Shown here: piece after piece, positions 22,853 to 32,960 of the stretch | How positions within the stretch are numbered: the stretch's first letter is position 1 | How the letters are laid out: the number at the start of each line of letters is the position of its first letter | Source of the DNA: Chiridota heheva | Lineage: Eukaryota; Echinodermata; Holothuroidea; Apodida; Chiridotidae | DNA length: 64,000 nucleotides | Assembly (NCBI GenBank): GCA_020152595.1 | Contig: JAIGNY010003850.1 | Coordinates: 1,461,501 to 1,525,500, forward strand | Reading direction: 5' to 3' | The notes under the pieces: generated by a model | The model's database searches: none | What the model was told of the DNA's origin: nothing | What the model saw: the letters and a program-made list of their open reading frames with translations, nothing else | Translations under genes and position numbers: made by a program

Positions 22853-23199
22853 TTAACCCTTACTCTACCATGCGGATCGCCGTTTTGGGTGCCCTATCTT
22901 TTGCTCCGCCTCCCAAGCACATTTTAAAAAAAGTGCTGGAAGAGTAAGGGTTAATCAAGCCGCGACAAGTGCGCCAACTTGAAAATATATGCAGCATGAC
23001 CTTGGTGGGGGGCCCAGCAGGTCACTGAAGCGGAACGGGCCCGACCCTGCTGCTTGGAAGGCAGAGGACCTTTCAATAATCAGCCCTTGATTAATTCCAA
23101 CTCTACAACGTGGTGATATTATCGCCGTTTTGGGTACCCCATCTCTGGCTCCGCCTCCCAAGCTTATTTTCAAAAAAGTGCTGGTAGAGTAATGGTTAA
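22853..23199. mobile_element. Family Q composite TTAA-flanked element, copy 1
   Basis: TTAA lies at both edges, with ends CCCTTACTCTACCA and TGGTAGAGTAATGG. Inside are two related short hairpin units, each with a CGCCGTTTTGGG block, CTCCGCCTCCCAAGC and AAAAAAGTGCTGG. They surround a spacer containing CAGCATGACCTTGG and GGACCTTTCAATAATCAGC. The copy at 35167-35511 has the same layout in the opposite orientation. TTAA targets are typical of the piggyBac and Kolobok superfamilies; which one applies is not decidable here. Confidence 0.75.
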
Positions 23200-23204
23200 A
23201 GGAC

Positions 23205-23560
23205 TAGCCAAATAGTCGATAAGTTCATCTTATATGAAAGAGAATAAAAACTGTACATTTTTGTCTTGTGGAGGAATGGCTGAAATCAAGATTACCCTTA
23301 CAGAAAATTTAGCTTGCAGCCTGCTTGCGACAAGCTAACAATTTTTAGCTTGTGCAAGCATGCTGCAAGCTTGCACAAACATGCTGCAAGCTTGGGCAAG
23401 CATGCTGCAAGCTTGCACAAGCATGCTGCAAGCTTGCGCAAGCATGCTGCAAGCTTGCGCAAGCATGCTGTAAGCTAAAATTTCTGTAAGGGTAGCTGTG
23501 ATATCACATTCCTCAAGGTCTTTGTGTATTTCTTTGTATTTTTACTGAGATTTTGTGGCT
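23205..23560. repeat. Family A repeat interrupted by element E4
   Basis: The left part contains TTCATCTTATATGAAAGAG and AATGGCTGAAATCAAGAT. The right part resumes with AGCTGTGATATCACATTCCT. Joined, they match the uninterrupted family A order seen at about 44.34 kb (GACTGAAATCAGACTGG, then TTGTGATGTCACA). The interruption is exactly element E4 plus a TA duplication. Confidence 0.7.
23295..23492. mobile_element. Family E TIR element, copy E4, with TA duplication
   Basis: At 198 bp this is the shortest intact copy. It starts CCCTTACAGAAAATTTAGC and ends GCTAAAATTTCTGTAAGGG, a terminal inverted repeat of about 19 bp. The interior has five AGCATGCTGCAAGCTTG-type units. TA lies on both sides (23293-23294 and 23493-23494). 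The host family A repeat reads through when the element and one TA are removed. This is direct evidence of a transposition event. Confidence 0.88.
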
Positions 23561-23564
23561 TAAT

Positions 23565-24085
23565 AAAAGCTGACGTCATGACGTCACATGACTTTGTTTA
23601 CATCGCAAATTTGTAGGACAGGAACACTGTCATCTGCTGTACACTTAATTAGATTTACATACGTTTGCATAGTTATATCAGATTATTTTTGTAAGATTAT
23701 TGTGTCGGATTCTTGCTGTGCCGTTGGTTAATAGATGTGTGCCTGGAAATAAAAAGACGTTTGCCTAATTTCCATCTGATCCTGATCGACTTGCAGCTAG
23801 GTTTGTCTGAGTATAACAAACAATCAGATGGCGTTTAGGTAAAAGTTGATCTTCGTATATCTGGTGAATATATAAATAGCCTAAAGAAATATGAAGTAAA
23901 ATCAGAAGCGAACTGGAAAAACTGCAATCGAGTAAAATTCGCTTATTTGGTGGGTAGGTTAGCATGCACTTAGATTAGTGTACGTGTGATGTGACTGAGC
24001 TGTGTGAAGACGCATGGAACACAACGACGCCCTGCCCTGCAAAATGGCTTTTAGTGGAGTTAAAGTCACGTGATGAAATCCCGGT
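23565..24085 (+). repeat. Family G dispersed repeat, copy 2
   Basis: It matches 5555-5995 in order: ACTTTGTTTACAT, then CAGATTATTTTTGTAAGAT, GGATTCTTGCTGTG, GTGATGTGACTGAGC, CCCTGCAAAATGGCTT and GATGAAATCCC. It is longer than copy 1 because of an extra block at about 23.75-23.97 kb. Confidence 0.6.
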
Positions 24086-24635
24086 ATTACAATAGGATAT
24101 GTTAGGAAAGTAGAAGAACACCTTTGCATGCTTAAAAAATAACAAGTCAATATCAGCTGTAACTAACACAAAATTTGTCATTACAACCAGCAGAATTGAT
24201 TTATGTATATATAACACGGCATCAAGTCTCATATAACATTAATTTGGTTTCATGTTGATTATACCCAGAGATCTGTAACATTTTACAAGAGGGATGGATG
24301 GAATTACTTAAACATCTATAAAATATGCTCCACGGATCCCCTGCAGGCACGAAAATAAATATTGAAAGTTCTTACCTTATCATATTTCCAGTACATTTTG
24401 AACCTCAGAATTATTGAGGCTGACTTAATGTAAACTTATAAGATGAATCGAGGGTAGAAATTAAAATTTCTTTCGCAAGGTAATAGCCTACTTTTATATC
24501 CGGATATATCACACTTTCTAGCATAGTTTTTATGGATGCACTTTGTAATGCACATAATTTATTTAGAAGAATGAATTTTCAAGGAGATCTTTCAAAGTTA
24601 TAAATTTTACCTTTGTTTTAAGATTGATTGATGAG

Positions 24636-25330
24636 CAAGCTAGAGCTTTGGCCATGTTGTCACTTATCCCCGGATCATGATCCGGATTCCGAATCTTGCT
24701 CGATGATTGAAGAAAAAAACAATGTAATGTGTTCTCACTTGAGTGTGAGCTTGCAATCAGAACCACTGCAAGTGAAATAATTGTGGGGCACAGGGCAGTA
24801 ATTTTCATCTCGAAAGTGGGGGGGAGGGAGGGGGGAGGGGGAGGGGGGACATGGCCCCTTATCCAAAAAGTAAGGGTGGGGACGAGAGGCAAATTTTCCC
24901 CAAAATGTACTGATTTTTTTATATTATACGGAAAAGTGGAGGGGACTTGCCTTTCTGTGAATTACAGCCCTGGTGGGGCATTTTGAGTGAATGGGAATTC
25001 GAAAGATGGGTCATTGAAAACATAGAAAAACAAATCGGAGCAGGCTAATTGTTTGCGTGAGATGAATAAGTTTTAAGAGGTTATTGTGCAACTAATATGA
25101 TCGTAAGTCACAGTTCTGCCTTCTCACACACTTTTTGTGAATCTATAAGTAGTGGATCTGATTGCTTGTTCTATGAATATGATCCCACCCTAGCCTAGAA
25201 TCAAGATCCTATCTGATGCAATCAGATCTGTGAATTCTCACAGTAAGAAAAAAAAAGGCGGATCTGATCACCTGCAGTGGGTCTGATTGCGAGTTCAAAT
25301 GCAAACACGGTCCTCAGAAGAAAAAGAGAA
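24636..25330 (+). repeat. Family B dispersed repeat with a G-rich insertion
   Basis: Ordered blocks: GGCCATGTTGTCACTTATCC, ATCATGATCC, AAAAAAACAATGTAATGTG, GGGTCATTGAAAAC, CTCACACACTTTTTGTGAAT and GGCGGATCTGATCACCTG. Relative to 2.5-2.7 kb, about 180 bases at 24.80-24.97 kb are extra, with G-runs at 24817-24848 and TTTCCCCAAAATG. They look like a worn G-run MITE inserted in the repeat. Confidence 0.65.
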
Positions 25331-25559
25331 TAGTCTAATTACTCACATAATCACGACTGTGCGTGATAGCGGTTTACATGAATGAGCTGGAATATTTAAT
25401 GGGATGTCCTTTATGAAGGCTTGGAAATGTCATTTACTTTTTAAAAAATATGTTTTTTTAAAAAGCTTTAGAGAAGTATTTAGAAGTATCTCACTTTACT
25501 AGATTCTGACTAAATACGTTCCAGATCAACAGAATAGTTTTTAAATTATAAAATCATAG

Positions 25560-25790
25560 GAAAAAAACACATTATAATACGTAAAGACTGGGTAATGTAA
25601 GTATGTGACATCACAACTCAAAATCATAGTCTTGAGTTCAGTCATTTCTACACAAATGAGACTTTATACTTGAATATTCCATACTGGAATAAGATCTTTT
25701 AATGGTTTCTTCATTAATTTGCTTTTGAATTCCTTTTTCATATAAGATGTGCTTGCATGCTAGCTAATTGACCACTTAACTCAATACTGT
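25560..25790. repeat. Family A right-arm fragment
   Basis: Contains TTCAGTCATTTCTACACAAA, TTGAATATTCC and CATATAAGATGTGCTTGCAT, matching the right half of the family A foldback at 3.7-3.9 kb. Confidence 0.5.
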
Positions 25791-25941
25791 ACTTTGTAGG
25801 CATATTCTATCCTTGAAATTAACCGGCAGCTTCAATATGCACTTAACAAGCTAGTACATGTATATGGACACAAAATTGAAAATATTGATTGCGCAAGTTT
25901 TCTGTGTCAACTTCTTCGTTTCTTTACTATTAGCATTTTCA

Positions 25942-26296
25942 CCCTTACAGAAATATTAGATTGCAGCAAGCTTGCAGTGCTTGCAACAAGCTAACAATTT
26001 TTAGCATGCTTTCAGGGAGCTTTTAGCGTACTGCAAGCTAGTAAGTGAAACAATTTAGCTTGCGCAAGCTAGCAAAAACTATCTGCAAGCTTGCGGAAGC
26101 TAGCCAAACTTTTTGCAAGCTTGCACAAGCTAGAAATATTTTAGGCTAGCTTGCACAAGCTGTTTTTAGCTTGCGCAAGCTAGCAAGCTAGTATTTGTTC
26201 CAAATACTAGCTTGCAGCAAACTTGCAGCACGCTTGCGCAAGCTAAAAATTGTTAGCTTGTCGCAAGCATGCTGCAAGCTAAAATTTCTGTAAGGG
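25942..26296. mobile_element. Family E TIR element, copy E5
   Basis: Starts CCCTTACAGAAATATTAG and ends AAATTTCTGTAAGGG. The interior has GCTTGCGCAAGCTAGC dyads and the central hairpin GCTAGTATTTG-TTC-CAAATACTAGC at about 26188-26212. Flanks are CA on the left and GCA on the right, so the 2-bp duplication matches only if one extra G is allowed. Confidence 0.8.
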
Positions 26297-26345
26297 GCAC
26301 CTTGCAAGATTTGATCCATTCATTTTCAGATTAAAGTTGGCATTA

Positions 26346-26784
26346 AAGGAAAGGTATCGTCCCATCAATTAATTCAGAAGTGGACGCCGCCATGCTAGTA
26401 ACGTAGCTTCTGGTTTTTAATGTTCCTTATTGATTGCGAGAAATCTGTAATGTTATCGATAACAAATGTAGGCCCTCGTGTTCGGTCCTGCGGACGTGTG
26501 ATGATCTACAACATTGGACCTTGTAACTTTATCCTGCTTGTATCTTTTTAAGTATGGTTTATTGTTCTCTTACTGTTTGTATCTAAAGGTTTTCTCATGT
26601 TATATTTGTTTATGTAAAGCGCTTTGAGACCGTTTGGTATAATGCGCTATATAAAAATGTATTATTATTATTATCAACATCCCAAATTTCTCGCGATCAA
26701 CACGAGAAATTGAAATCTGGAAGTGACGTTACCAGCGCGGCGGCATTAGCTTCTTAATGTATTTATAGGACGATATCTTTCCTT
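26346..26784. mobile_element. Foldback MITE with long imperfect TIRs
   Basis: The left end reads AAAGGAAAGGTATCGTCC. The complement of the right end reads AAAGGAAAGATATCGTCC, and similarity continues for roughly 100 bp (GCCGCC, TAGTAACGT, TGCGAGAAAT on both arms). TA lies on both sides. The centre is filled by a LINE-type 3' tail. No coding capacity. Confidence 0.65.
26520..26675 (+). mobile_element. LINE/SINE 3' tail ending in ATT repeats
   Basis: Contains TGTAAAGCGCTTTGAGACCG, then AATGCGCTATATAAAAATG and ATTATTATTATT. This is the familiar 3' end of CR1/L2-type non-LTR retrotransposons and the SINEs that borrow it. It is strongly 5'-truncated and nested in the foldback MITE. Confidence 0.65.
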
Positions 26785-26844
26785 TATCCAGTTAGGCATT
26801 TGATTTTAAATGGAGCTATCAATCACCCAATGGTATGAGCAGTG

Positions 26845-27160
26845 GCGTCAGTAGACCCTTTTGATTAAGGGGTTGGGGGTTGTGGGGAGAAGGCGAGGGG
26901 GCGGGAGGAAGGGTCTAAAATTACAAATTTACTGACGAAGAGTTCGAAACTACCGACAAAAATATATTCCACATTCAGGGCCTCCATAACATCACAGAAC
27001 AAGTGCCATAATATTTATTTTTTCAATCTGTTTGGTAAAGTTTTCATCGTCATTGATAACAGTTTTACCGACGCGGACCTTGATTTACTGACAGCTTTAC
27101 TCAAAGTGGGGGTGTAACACCCCCCACCCCCCGGTATTTATGCCCCTGGGTACGAGGGTT
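26845..27160. other. Degraded CAGTGGCG... repeat with G/C-run ends
   Basis: Begins CAGTGGCGTCAGTAGACCC and ends near CCCCCCACCCCCCGGTATTT. It resembles worn non-autonomous hAT-like elements. The right terminus is not clear. Confidence 0.35.
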
Positions 27161-27180
27161 GAGGGAGAGAGAATTTCAAA

Positions 27181-27481
27181 TACCGTAATCAACGTATTAA
27201 GCGCCCTGCTCTAATAAGAGCCCATACAACAATTTTTGACTGCTAACATAATTTATTTGATTAATTTGAAGACTTACAATAAGTTTTGTCACATTATTTA
27301 CTTATTTGACGCTGACGATATTTTGTGGTGGTTATTGTGGGGCTGGTATGGAACCATTTTACCCAATGCAATTCGAATAGCACACTGTATGTGACCCCGG
27401 ATCATTGGCGCTTCGGGCTTATAAAATGGTGCAATTTTATTTTCGTAAGTGCCTTGACCGCATTTTGTGTTGATTATGGTA
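27181..27481 (+). mobile_element. Family W TIR element, copy 1
   Basis: Starts TACCGTAATCAACGTATTAA; the right end, complemented, starts TACCATAATCAACACAAAAT. Shared internal blocks with 28889-29216 are TTTATTTGATTAATTTGAAG, TTTTGTGGTGGTTATTGTGG and AATAGCACACTG. A short non-coding DNA transposon. Confidence 0.65.
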
Positions 27482-28888
27482 ATGCATTTTTTCCGTAATA
27501 AAGGTGCAATTTTGTAGATCTTCGATTCATCTACAAAAATTAATTAGGCTGGATGCTGACTGTGTGTTTAAAGAAGCACTAGACCAAAAAATGAGAATTT
27601 AACAAAGGAGAGAGAGGTCCTCCGTATAATTAGGAAATAATAATATTAAATCAGATTTGTCAAAAAATTCCACACAAACGTAACACGAAACTAAGCCCTA
27701 GGCTGTTTCTCTGGTCCATTTAATGATACGATGCAGTGTACAGTGTTATGGTGTCAGTGACAGTGTCGATGAGTAAGACAAATTTTGATACCAGTGTTCT
27801 TCGTGAAATTTACACTGCAAATAAGATAAACATTGTCCAGATACAAAATGACGCTACAAACCATTTCCTCCCAATCATCATGATACATTGATGCCACTTC
27901 AAGGAAAAAGGGAGTATCTAAAAGAAATCATAATTACAGTGGAAATTCACTTCCACTGCACTTGTTCACAACATGGTCGATAAACTTCATGCCTCCATAG
28001 CCCACAGGCGACTTGAGGGCAAAGGTTACTTAAATATTCATATTGACCAAAGACTTGCTATGCAGTTGCGTGCTAGATAAGCATTACATTTTTAGGGGAC
28101 CCCCTAAGAATATGCTCTCAGAGTGCTCCTTTAATCATTCCAGTCACAGAGTGATGCCTTCTATTCTTTTGCTATTTTTAAAGTCAACAACTCTGTTTGA
28201 TATGTCAACACGACTGCAAATTTGAAACTAATATATTCTTGCCAATTGTTGGGAATGGTTTTTTTTTATAAAGGAAAAGTCATTGCAATTAAAGCTTCGG
28301 CAAACGAATGGATATTGATGGAGCATCAATTGGCTTTCTCATTTTTGAATTGACAATTTTGTCATCTAGGACATTCAATCATGTCAATGTTTCTCATTTA
28401 AAGTATGATGACCTATTGAGTGGCTATAAAGATGGAATGAATGACACCATAATGATTACTGCGAGCTTGAGTATAGTATTGTACTACCTGTCTAAGTTCT
28501 CATTTCAAAGGAACAATAATTCAGGCTCACAAGCGCCTACTAAAAAATATAAAAGAAAACCAGTCGAGAGCAGAGAAAATACATTTGCAACCAGTCAGAA
28601 ACAAAATTAGTTGTTTATAAATGTGTCTTGAGGATGTTGACGATAAATTTTAAAGTATTGGTTCAGTAGTCAGATATGTCTACGTGCGGTAGCAGCCCCA
28701 GGATTTTTATGCTGGGGGAAAGGGCGGAATATTTGTCTTATTGTGGGAGGGGTACATACTGTACAAAATGTTCTGGGGGAAGGTGGGGGTAAAACAATCT
28801 CCCTCAAAAAGCACCGCTACTGTTTACTTGATAGAGGGCAAGAAGACGAATAGAACTGAGAGATTATTATATTTACAAGATATGGAAC
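27482..28888. other. No supportable gene; scattered repeat scraps
   Basis: AT-rich. TTAAAGAAGCACT near 27.57 kb and the complement of TTAAAGGAGCACTCT near 28.13 kb may be the ends of another TTAA-type element, but the interior could not be matched to anything. A worn G-rich repeat lies at 28.69-28.80 kb. The 100-residue frame at 28308-28610 has no recognisable motif. Confidence 0.3.
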
Positions 28889-29216
28889 TACCGTAATCGA
28901 CGTATTAAGGGCACCTACTCTAAGTGCCCACCTGACATTTGTTGACTGCTAACATCATTTATTTGATTAATTTGAAGACTTAGAATAAGTTTTGTTATGT
29001 TCTTTGTTATGCATCTGACACTCAAGATTTTTTGTGGTGGTTATTGTGGGGCAAGAATTGAACCAAATCATACAATGTAGTAACGTACATAGTCAAATAG
29101 CACACTGCATGCGGCCCTGAAGCATGGACGCTTATTATAATGAAACTTCAGGCCTAAAAAGTGGTGCAATTCTATTTTTGTAAGCGTCCCGGGCACTTAC
29201 TACGTCAAATACGGAA
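28889..29216 (+). mobile_element. Family W TIR element, copy 2
   Basis: The left end reads TACCGTAATCGACGTATTAA. The complement of the right end reads TTCCGTATTTGACGTAGTAA. Same internal order as 27181-27481 and same orientation. A 22-bp minisatellite starts about 45 bp beyond the right end. Confidence 0.65.
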
Positions 29217-29262
29217 AGGTGTACAATTTTTTTAATGAAAATGACTGGTATGGAAAGTCTAG

Positions 29263-29734
29263 TGTACAAGAGTGGTATATCAACTGTACAAGAGTGGTAT
29301 ATCAACTGTACGAGAGTGGTATATCAACTGTGCAAGAGTGGTATATCAACTGTAGAAGAGTGGTGTATCAACTGTACAAGAGTGGTATATCAACTGTACA
29401 AGAGTGGTATATCAACTGTACAAGAGTGGTATATCAACTGTACAAAAGTGGTATATCAACTGTACAAGAGTGGTATATCAACTGTACAAGAGTGGTATAT
29501 CAACTGACTGTACAAGAGTGGTATATCAACTGACTGTACAAGAGTGGTATATCAACTGACTGTACAAGAGTGGTATATCAACTGTACAAGAGTGGTATAT
29601 CAACTGTACAAAAGTGGTATATCAACTGTACAAGAGTGGTATATCAACTGCACAAGAGTGGTATATCAACTGTACAAGAGTGGTATATCAACTGTACAAG
29701 AGTGGTATATCAACTGTACAAGAGTGGTATATCA
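29263..29734. repeat. 22-bp minisatellite, about 21 units
   Basis: Units read GTACAAGAGTGGTATATCAA plus CT. Three consecutive units near 29.50-29.57 kb carry an extra ACTG (26 bp). The frames of 72-104 residues here repeat every 22 codons and are artefacts of the array. Confidence 0.95.
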
Positions 29735-29737
29735 CCG

Positions 29738-30795
29738 TCCTTCACACTCGTATCATGGCTGATCTCTCTTGCATTGCAAAATAATTTAATTTTTCACGAG
29801 TTAAACATTTTCCCCCAAATTTCTTCCGATAATTAATCATAATCATACTTTCATACTATTAACCTTTTTCCACTTTTTGTATTAGGCTGGGTGGGGTCAT
29901 TGACTCATCTCACTCCTAATTCCTAAATTTCAGACCCTGTAAAAATGAAACCAAGCAATTGGGTGTTGATTCATTCATGCGACAATTTTACTCTCAGTAA
30001 TATCAGTAGCGAGCGCTCTCATCTCAAGATAATCCATACAATTTTAAATTAAGTAAAATAGGTAATTCGATAAGTAAATAAGATAAAAATTATTTTTTTG
30101 CGTTTCTATTCTGAAGCAAGAAAGGAGGAGATATTGCAGAAACTTCATTTTATAGCCTGTTGGCAGGATCAAGGTTTTCCATTTGATTAATTTAAAATTC
30201 ATGAAAACTTGCTCAAATTAAGTTATGATGAAGGATAGAAGAATGAAGGTTCTTTGTTCATTTTGTTATGTCACACCTTCACTTTCTTATAATGGCTAAT
30301 CTATTTGTATTGAAAAATAATTGAAGTTTTTTACAAATTGAAAATATTCCCCCAAATTTTTTCACATAATGAAACATAATCATACTTTTTGTACTGTTTT
30401 TTTTTGTATTGGGTTGGGTGGAGGTCATTGACTCATTTCATTCCTAATTACAAAGTCTCAGTTGCTGTAAAAATGAAACCAAGCACCGGTGATGATTGAT
30501 TTGTGTGTGACACTTTTATCCTTAGTAATATCAGTAGTGAGAGCCCTCATCTCAAGAAACCCAAACAACATTTAAATTAAGTCCCCAAAGCCATTTGCAT
30601 GTTTGCGAATAAAGAAATAATGATAATCTTTCCTACTCAGAAGCAAAAAAGGAGGAGATATTATACAGCCCATGTAAAGTTGTTTTGTTGCCTGTTGGCA
30701 GGATTGAGGCTTTTCGTTTTAATAATTAAAAATTTATGAAAACTTACTCAAATTAAGTAATCCAAGGGTAGAATTAAGGTTTTTTTTAGTCAGCT
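29738..30795. repeat. Diverged tandem duplication of about 537 bp
   Basis: The first unit (29738-30274) and second (30275-30795) share, in order: CACTCGTATCATGGCTGATC versus CTTTCTTATAATGGCTAATC, then CCCCCAAATTT, GGTCATTGACTCAT, TGTAAAAATGAAACCAAGCA, AGTAATATCAGTAG, AAAGGAGGAGATATT and GCCTGTTGGCAGGAT. The divergence suggests an old event. No shared open frame. Confidence 0.75.
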
Positions 30796-31021
30796 TTCTA
30801 ATTGCTTTAAGCTATAGATCATATGCTCTAGTAAATTTGTTATTTGAAGTAGATATCAGATTGAGAGTTAAGTTGAGGAAGATGCTCGATTGAATTAAAA
30901 ATTAAAAAATTGTGGTGAAAAGATGGCTGCCATATCTATGACCATGATAATGGCATAAACACAATTTGAGTTTTAAAGGCAGTGGGGCGATTTGTTTTTT
31001 AACATTGGGGGAGACTAACCC

Positions 31022-31170
31022 AGACAGTGGTGTAGCCACCCATATAGGCTTTATATAAGGCTTTGTTTATTAAGGTAGGGGAGGGGGGGGGAGGGAGACA
31101 TGATAATATTTGACGCCCCAACAAAAATTATTGTGGGGGACATGTCCCCCACCCCCTAGACCGCCACCTT
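31022..31170. other. Worn hAT-like MITE fragment
   Basis: Begins near CAGTGGTGTAGCCACCC and ends in GGACATGTCCCCCACCCCC. The left end matches the TIR of the intact element at 48206. No matching right terminus. Confidence 0.35.
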
Positions 31171-31176
31171 ATGATT

Positions 31177-31460
31177 AAAGGTATATATGGACATGTACAG
31201 GCAACAACAGCTAGATTGCTTGAATATCAATTAAAAATCATCATATTAGCAAAAACTTTCATTAAAAACAGTTTAACTTTAACCATATTTTACAGCATTT
31301 TAAAATCTTAAGCAACACTTTGCATATTTTATGCAAATTTGTGATGTATTACAGGGTGACCTTTGTGTTTTCTTTTGTAAATTCTTTGTTTTTTAATGTC
31401 TGTTATAATTCTTTGAAGTGGTGCAACTAATTCTGACCCAAAGTTTTTGAGTCTTTAATT
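31177..31460 (+). repeat. Family D dispersed repeat, copy 1
   Basis: Blocks AAAGGTATATATGGACATGT, ACAGCATTTTAAAATC, GTGATGTATTACAGGGTGAC and TTGAAGTGGTGCA recur in the same order at 57519-57780. Confidence 0.65.
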
Positions 31461-31842
31461 CTCGCCTCAATAAATATCTGGCAGGAATTTATTTTTCCCC
31501 ATCATTTTTTAAAGAAAATGAAGATATTGAGCTGTTTACCCAGTGCATGCATACAAATTTTGCCTGAATTACAAAGTTATCAATCTTTATTCAGCCATTA
31601 CTAAAAAGACTGATATAATTTTTTTCTTCAAAATTTAGAAACTAATCTGTTTTAATTTAAATAAGTGGTTTTGGAGTTGATGCAAGGAGCACAGTGGCGT
31701 AATGGGTCATAAGGTCAAATAAGACCTTTTCTTATCAATACACATACCGAAACGATCTTAAGATCCTACATATCAGAAAACTGCACACAAAATACACAAG
31801 AGTTGTTAGGCTACGTTTGTAAACAACAAAACATGCAGTATA

Positions 31843-32058
31843 CCTCACAGAAATTTAGCTTGCTGCATGCTGCCAGCTTGCACAAGCATAATGCAAGCTT
31901 GCAGCAAGCTAGCTTGTGCAAACTAGCTTGTGCAAGCTAGCATAAAATATTTGTTAGCTTGCAAAAAGTTTTGCTAGCTTGCCCAAGCTTTCAGATAGAT
32001 TTTGCCAGCTAATTTGTTCTAGATACTAGCTTGCTGCAAGCTAATATTTCTGTAGGGG
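31843..32058. mobile_element. Family E TIR element, copy E6 (degraded ends)
   Basis: Left end CCTCACAGAAATTTAGCTTG and right end AATATTTCTGTAGGGG are one or two changes from the family ends. The interior retains GCTAGCTTGTGCAAACTAGC-like dyads and TTTGTTCTAGATACTAGC, a decayed central hairpin. No clean target duplication. Confidence 0.7.
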
Positions 32059-32158
32059 TGTGCAGTGTATAAGCGTTACAGTTTGCTGTTCGTGACGTAT
32101 GCTAATATTCTCAAATTTGACCAAGTTTTGTTAATTTCTGTTTTTAGTTTTCATTATG

Positions 32159-32535
32159 CAGGCATGTGAGACCTCAGCAATTTAGCTGATTTCAGCTATT
32201 TTCCAAGCTAATTTCACATATTTTCTGCATAATTGACAATACTATATTTTGATGAGAAAATTGATCAATTTCAAAATGTGAGACTTCAGCTATTTACCTG
32301 ATTGCAGCTAATTTCCAAGCCAATTTCACCTATTTTCTGCATAATTGACAATACTTTGCTATTTTGATGAGAAAATTGATCAATTTCAGCATGTGAGAAT
32401 TTAGCTATTTAGCTGATTGCAGCTATTTTCCAAGTAAATTTCACCTATTTTCTGCATAATTGACAATACTTAGCTATTTTGATGAGAAAATTGATCAATT
32501 TCAGCTACTTTTATAAATCATCTCTCACATGTCTG
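32159..32535. mobile_element. TIR element with three 117-bp internal units, ATTATG duplication
   Basis: Ends CAGGCATGTGAGA and TCTCACATGTCTG form a 13-bp TIR with one mismatch. ATTATG stands directly outside both ends (32153-32158 and 32536-32541). The interior is three tandem units of about 117 bp containing TTTCTGCATAATTGACAATA and GATGAGAAAATTGATCAATT. No coding capacity. Confidence 0.78.
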
Positions 32536-32544
32536 ATTATGGAA

Positions 32545-32960
32545 GAAGGAGAATCAAATAGAATGATTACAATTGATGAAATTCGCTTATGGAATGTTGC
32601 AATTTTGAAGAACTCTTTGAAGAAACACGTTTGAAAATAATTCCAGGAATGCCTAAAAATTTCATGGAAATGCAATGCTAAAAGCACATCTGGAATTGAA
32701 GGAGATCAATTATCCTTGTAGTTCCCTCCATTGTGTAAAAAAAAAATAGAAATTGAAAAAGAATCAAACGGAAAATAACTGAGAACCTAAATATTTGTTT
32801 TGTCTTCCAGCCAGACTAGAAATTCGCTTATGGAATGTTGAAAGTTTTTGAGGAAACAAGGTTTGAAAATAAGGTACAGGAAAGATGAACTGGTTGCTTT
32901 GCTGCCATGCGAATGCCTGAACATTTCACGGAAATGCAATCAGTCAATTGATAATTAATC
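32545..32960 (+). pseudogene. Duplicated remnant with SAP-like motif
   Basis: Two diverged direct copies (about 32570-32690 and 32815-32945) share GAAATTCGCTTATGGAATGT, then a block ending ATTTCATGGAAATGCAAT (second copy ATTTCACGGAAATGCAAT). In the first copy the frame reads IDEIRLWNVA. In the second, after a frame change, it reads LRKQGLKIRYRKDELVAL. The string leucine-rich helix, GL, then RKDELV resembles SAP DNA-binding domains found in some transposon proteins. Stops and frame changes show it is dead. The assignment rests on recall of the family pattern and is tentative. Confidence 0.3.

Noticed and set aside
27569..28133. TTAA-type element with ends TTAAAGAAGCACT and AGTGCTCCTTTAA
   Set aside because: The 13-bp ends match with one or two differences, but no internal symmetry or second copy was found to support the boundaries.
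28308..28610. 100-residue plus frame (MDIDGASIGFLIFELTIL ...)
   Set aside because: It is free of repeats and looks plausible, but I see no domain, no splice context and no flanking gene. Frames of this length are expected by chance in 64 kb.
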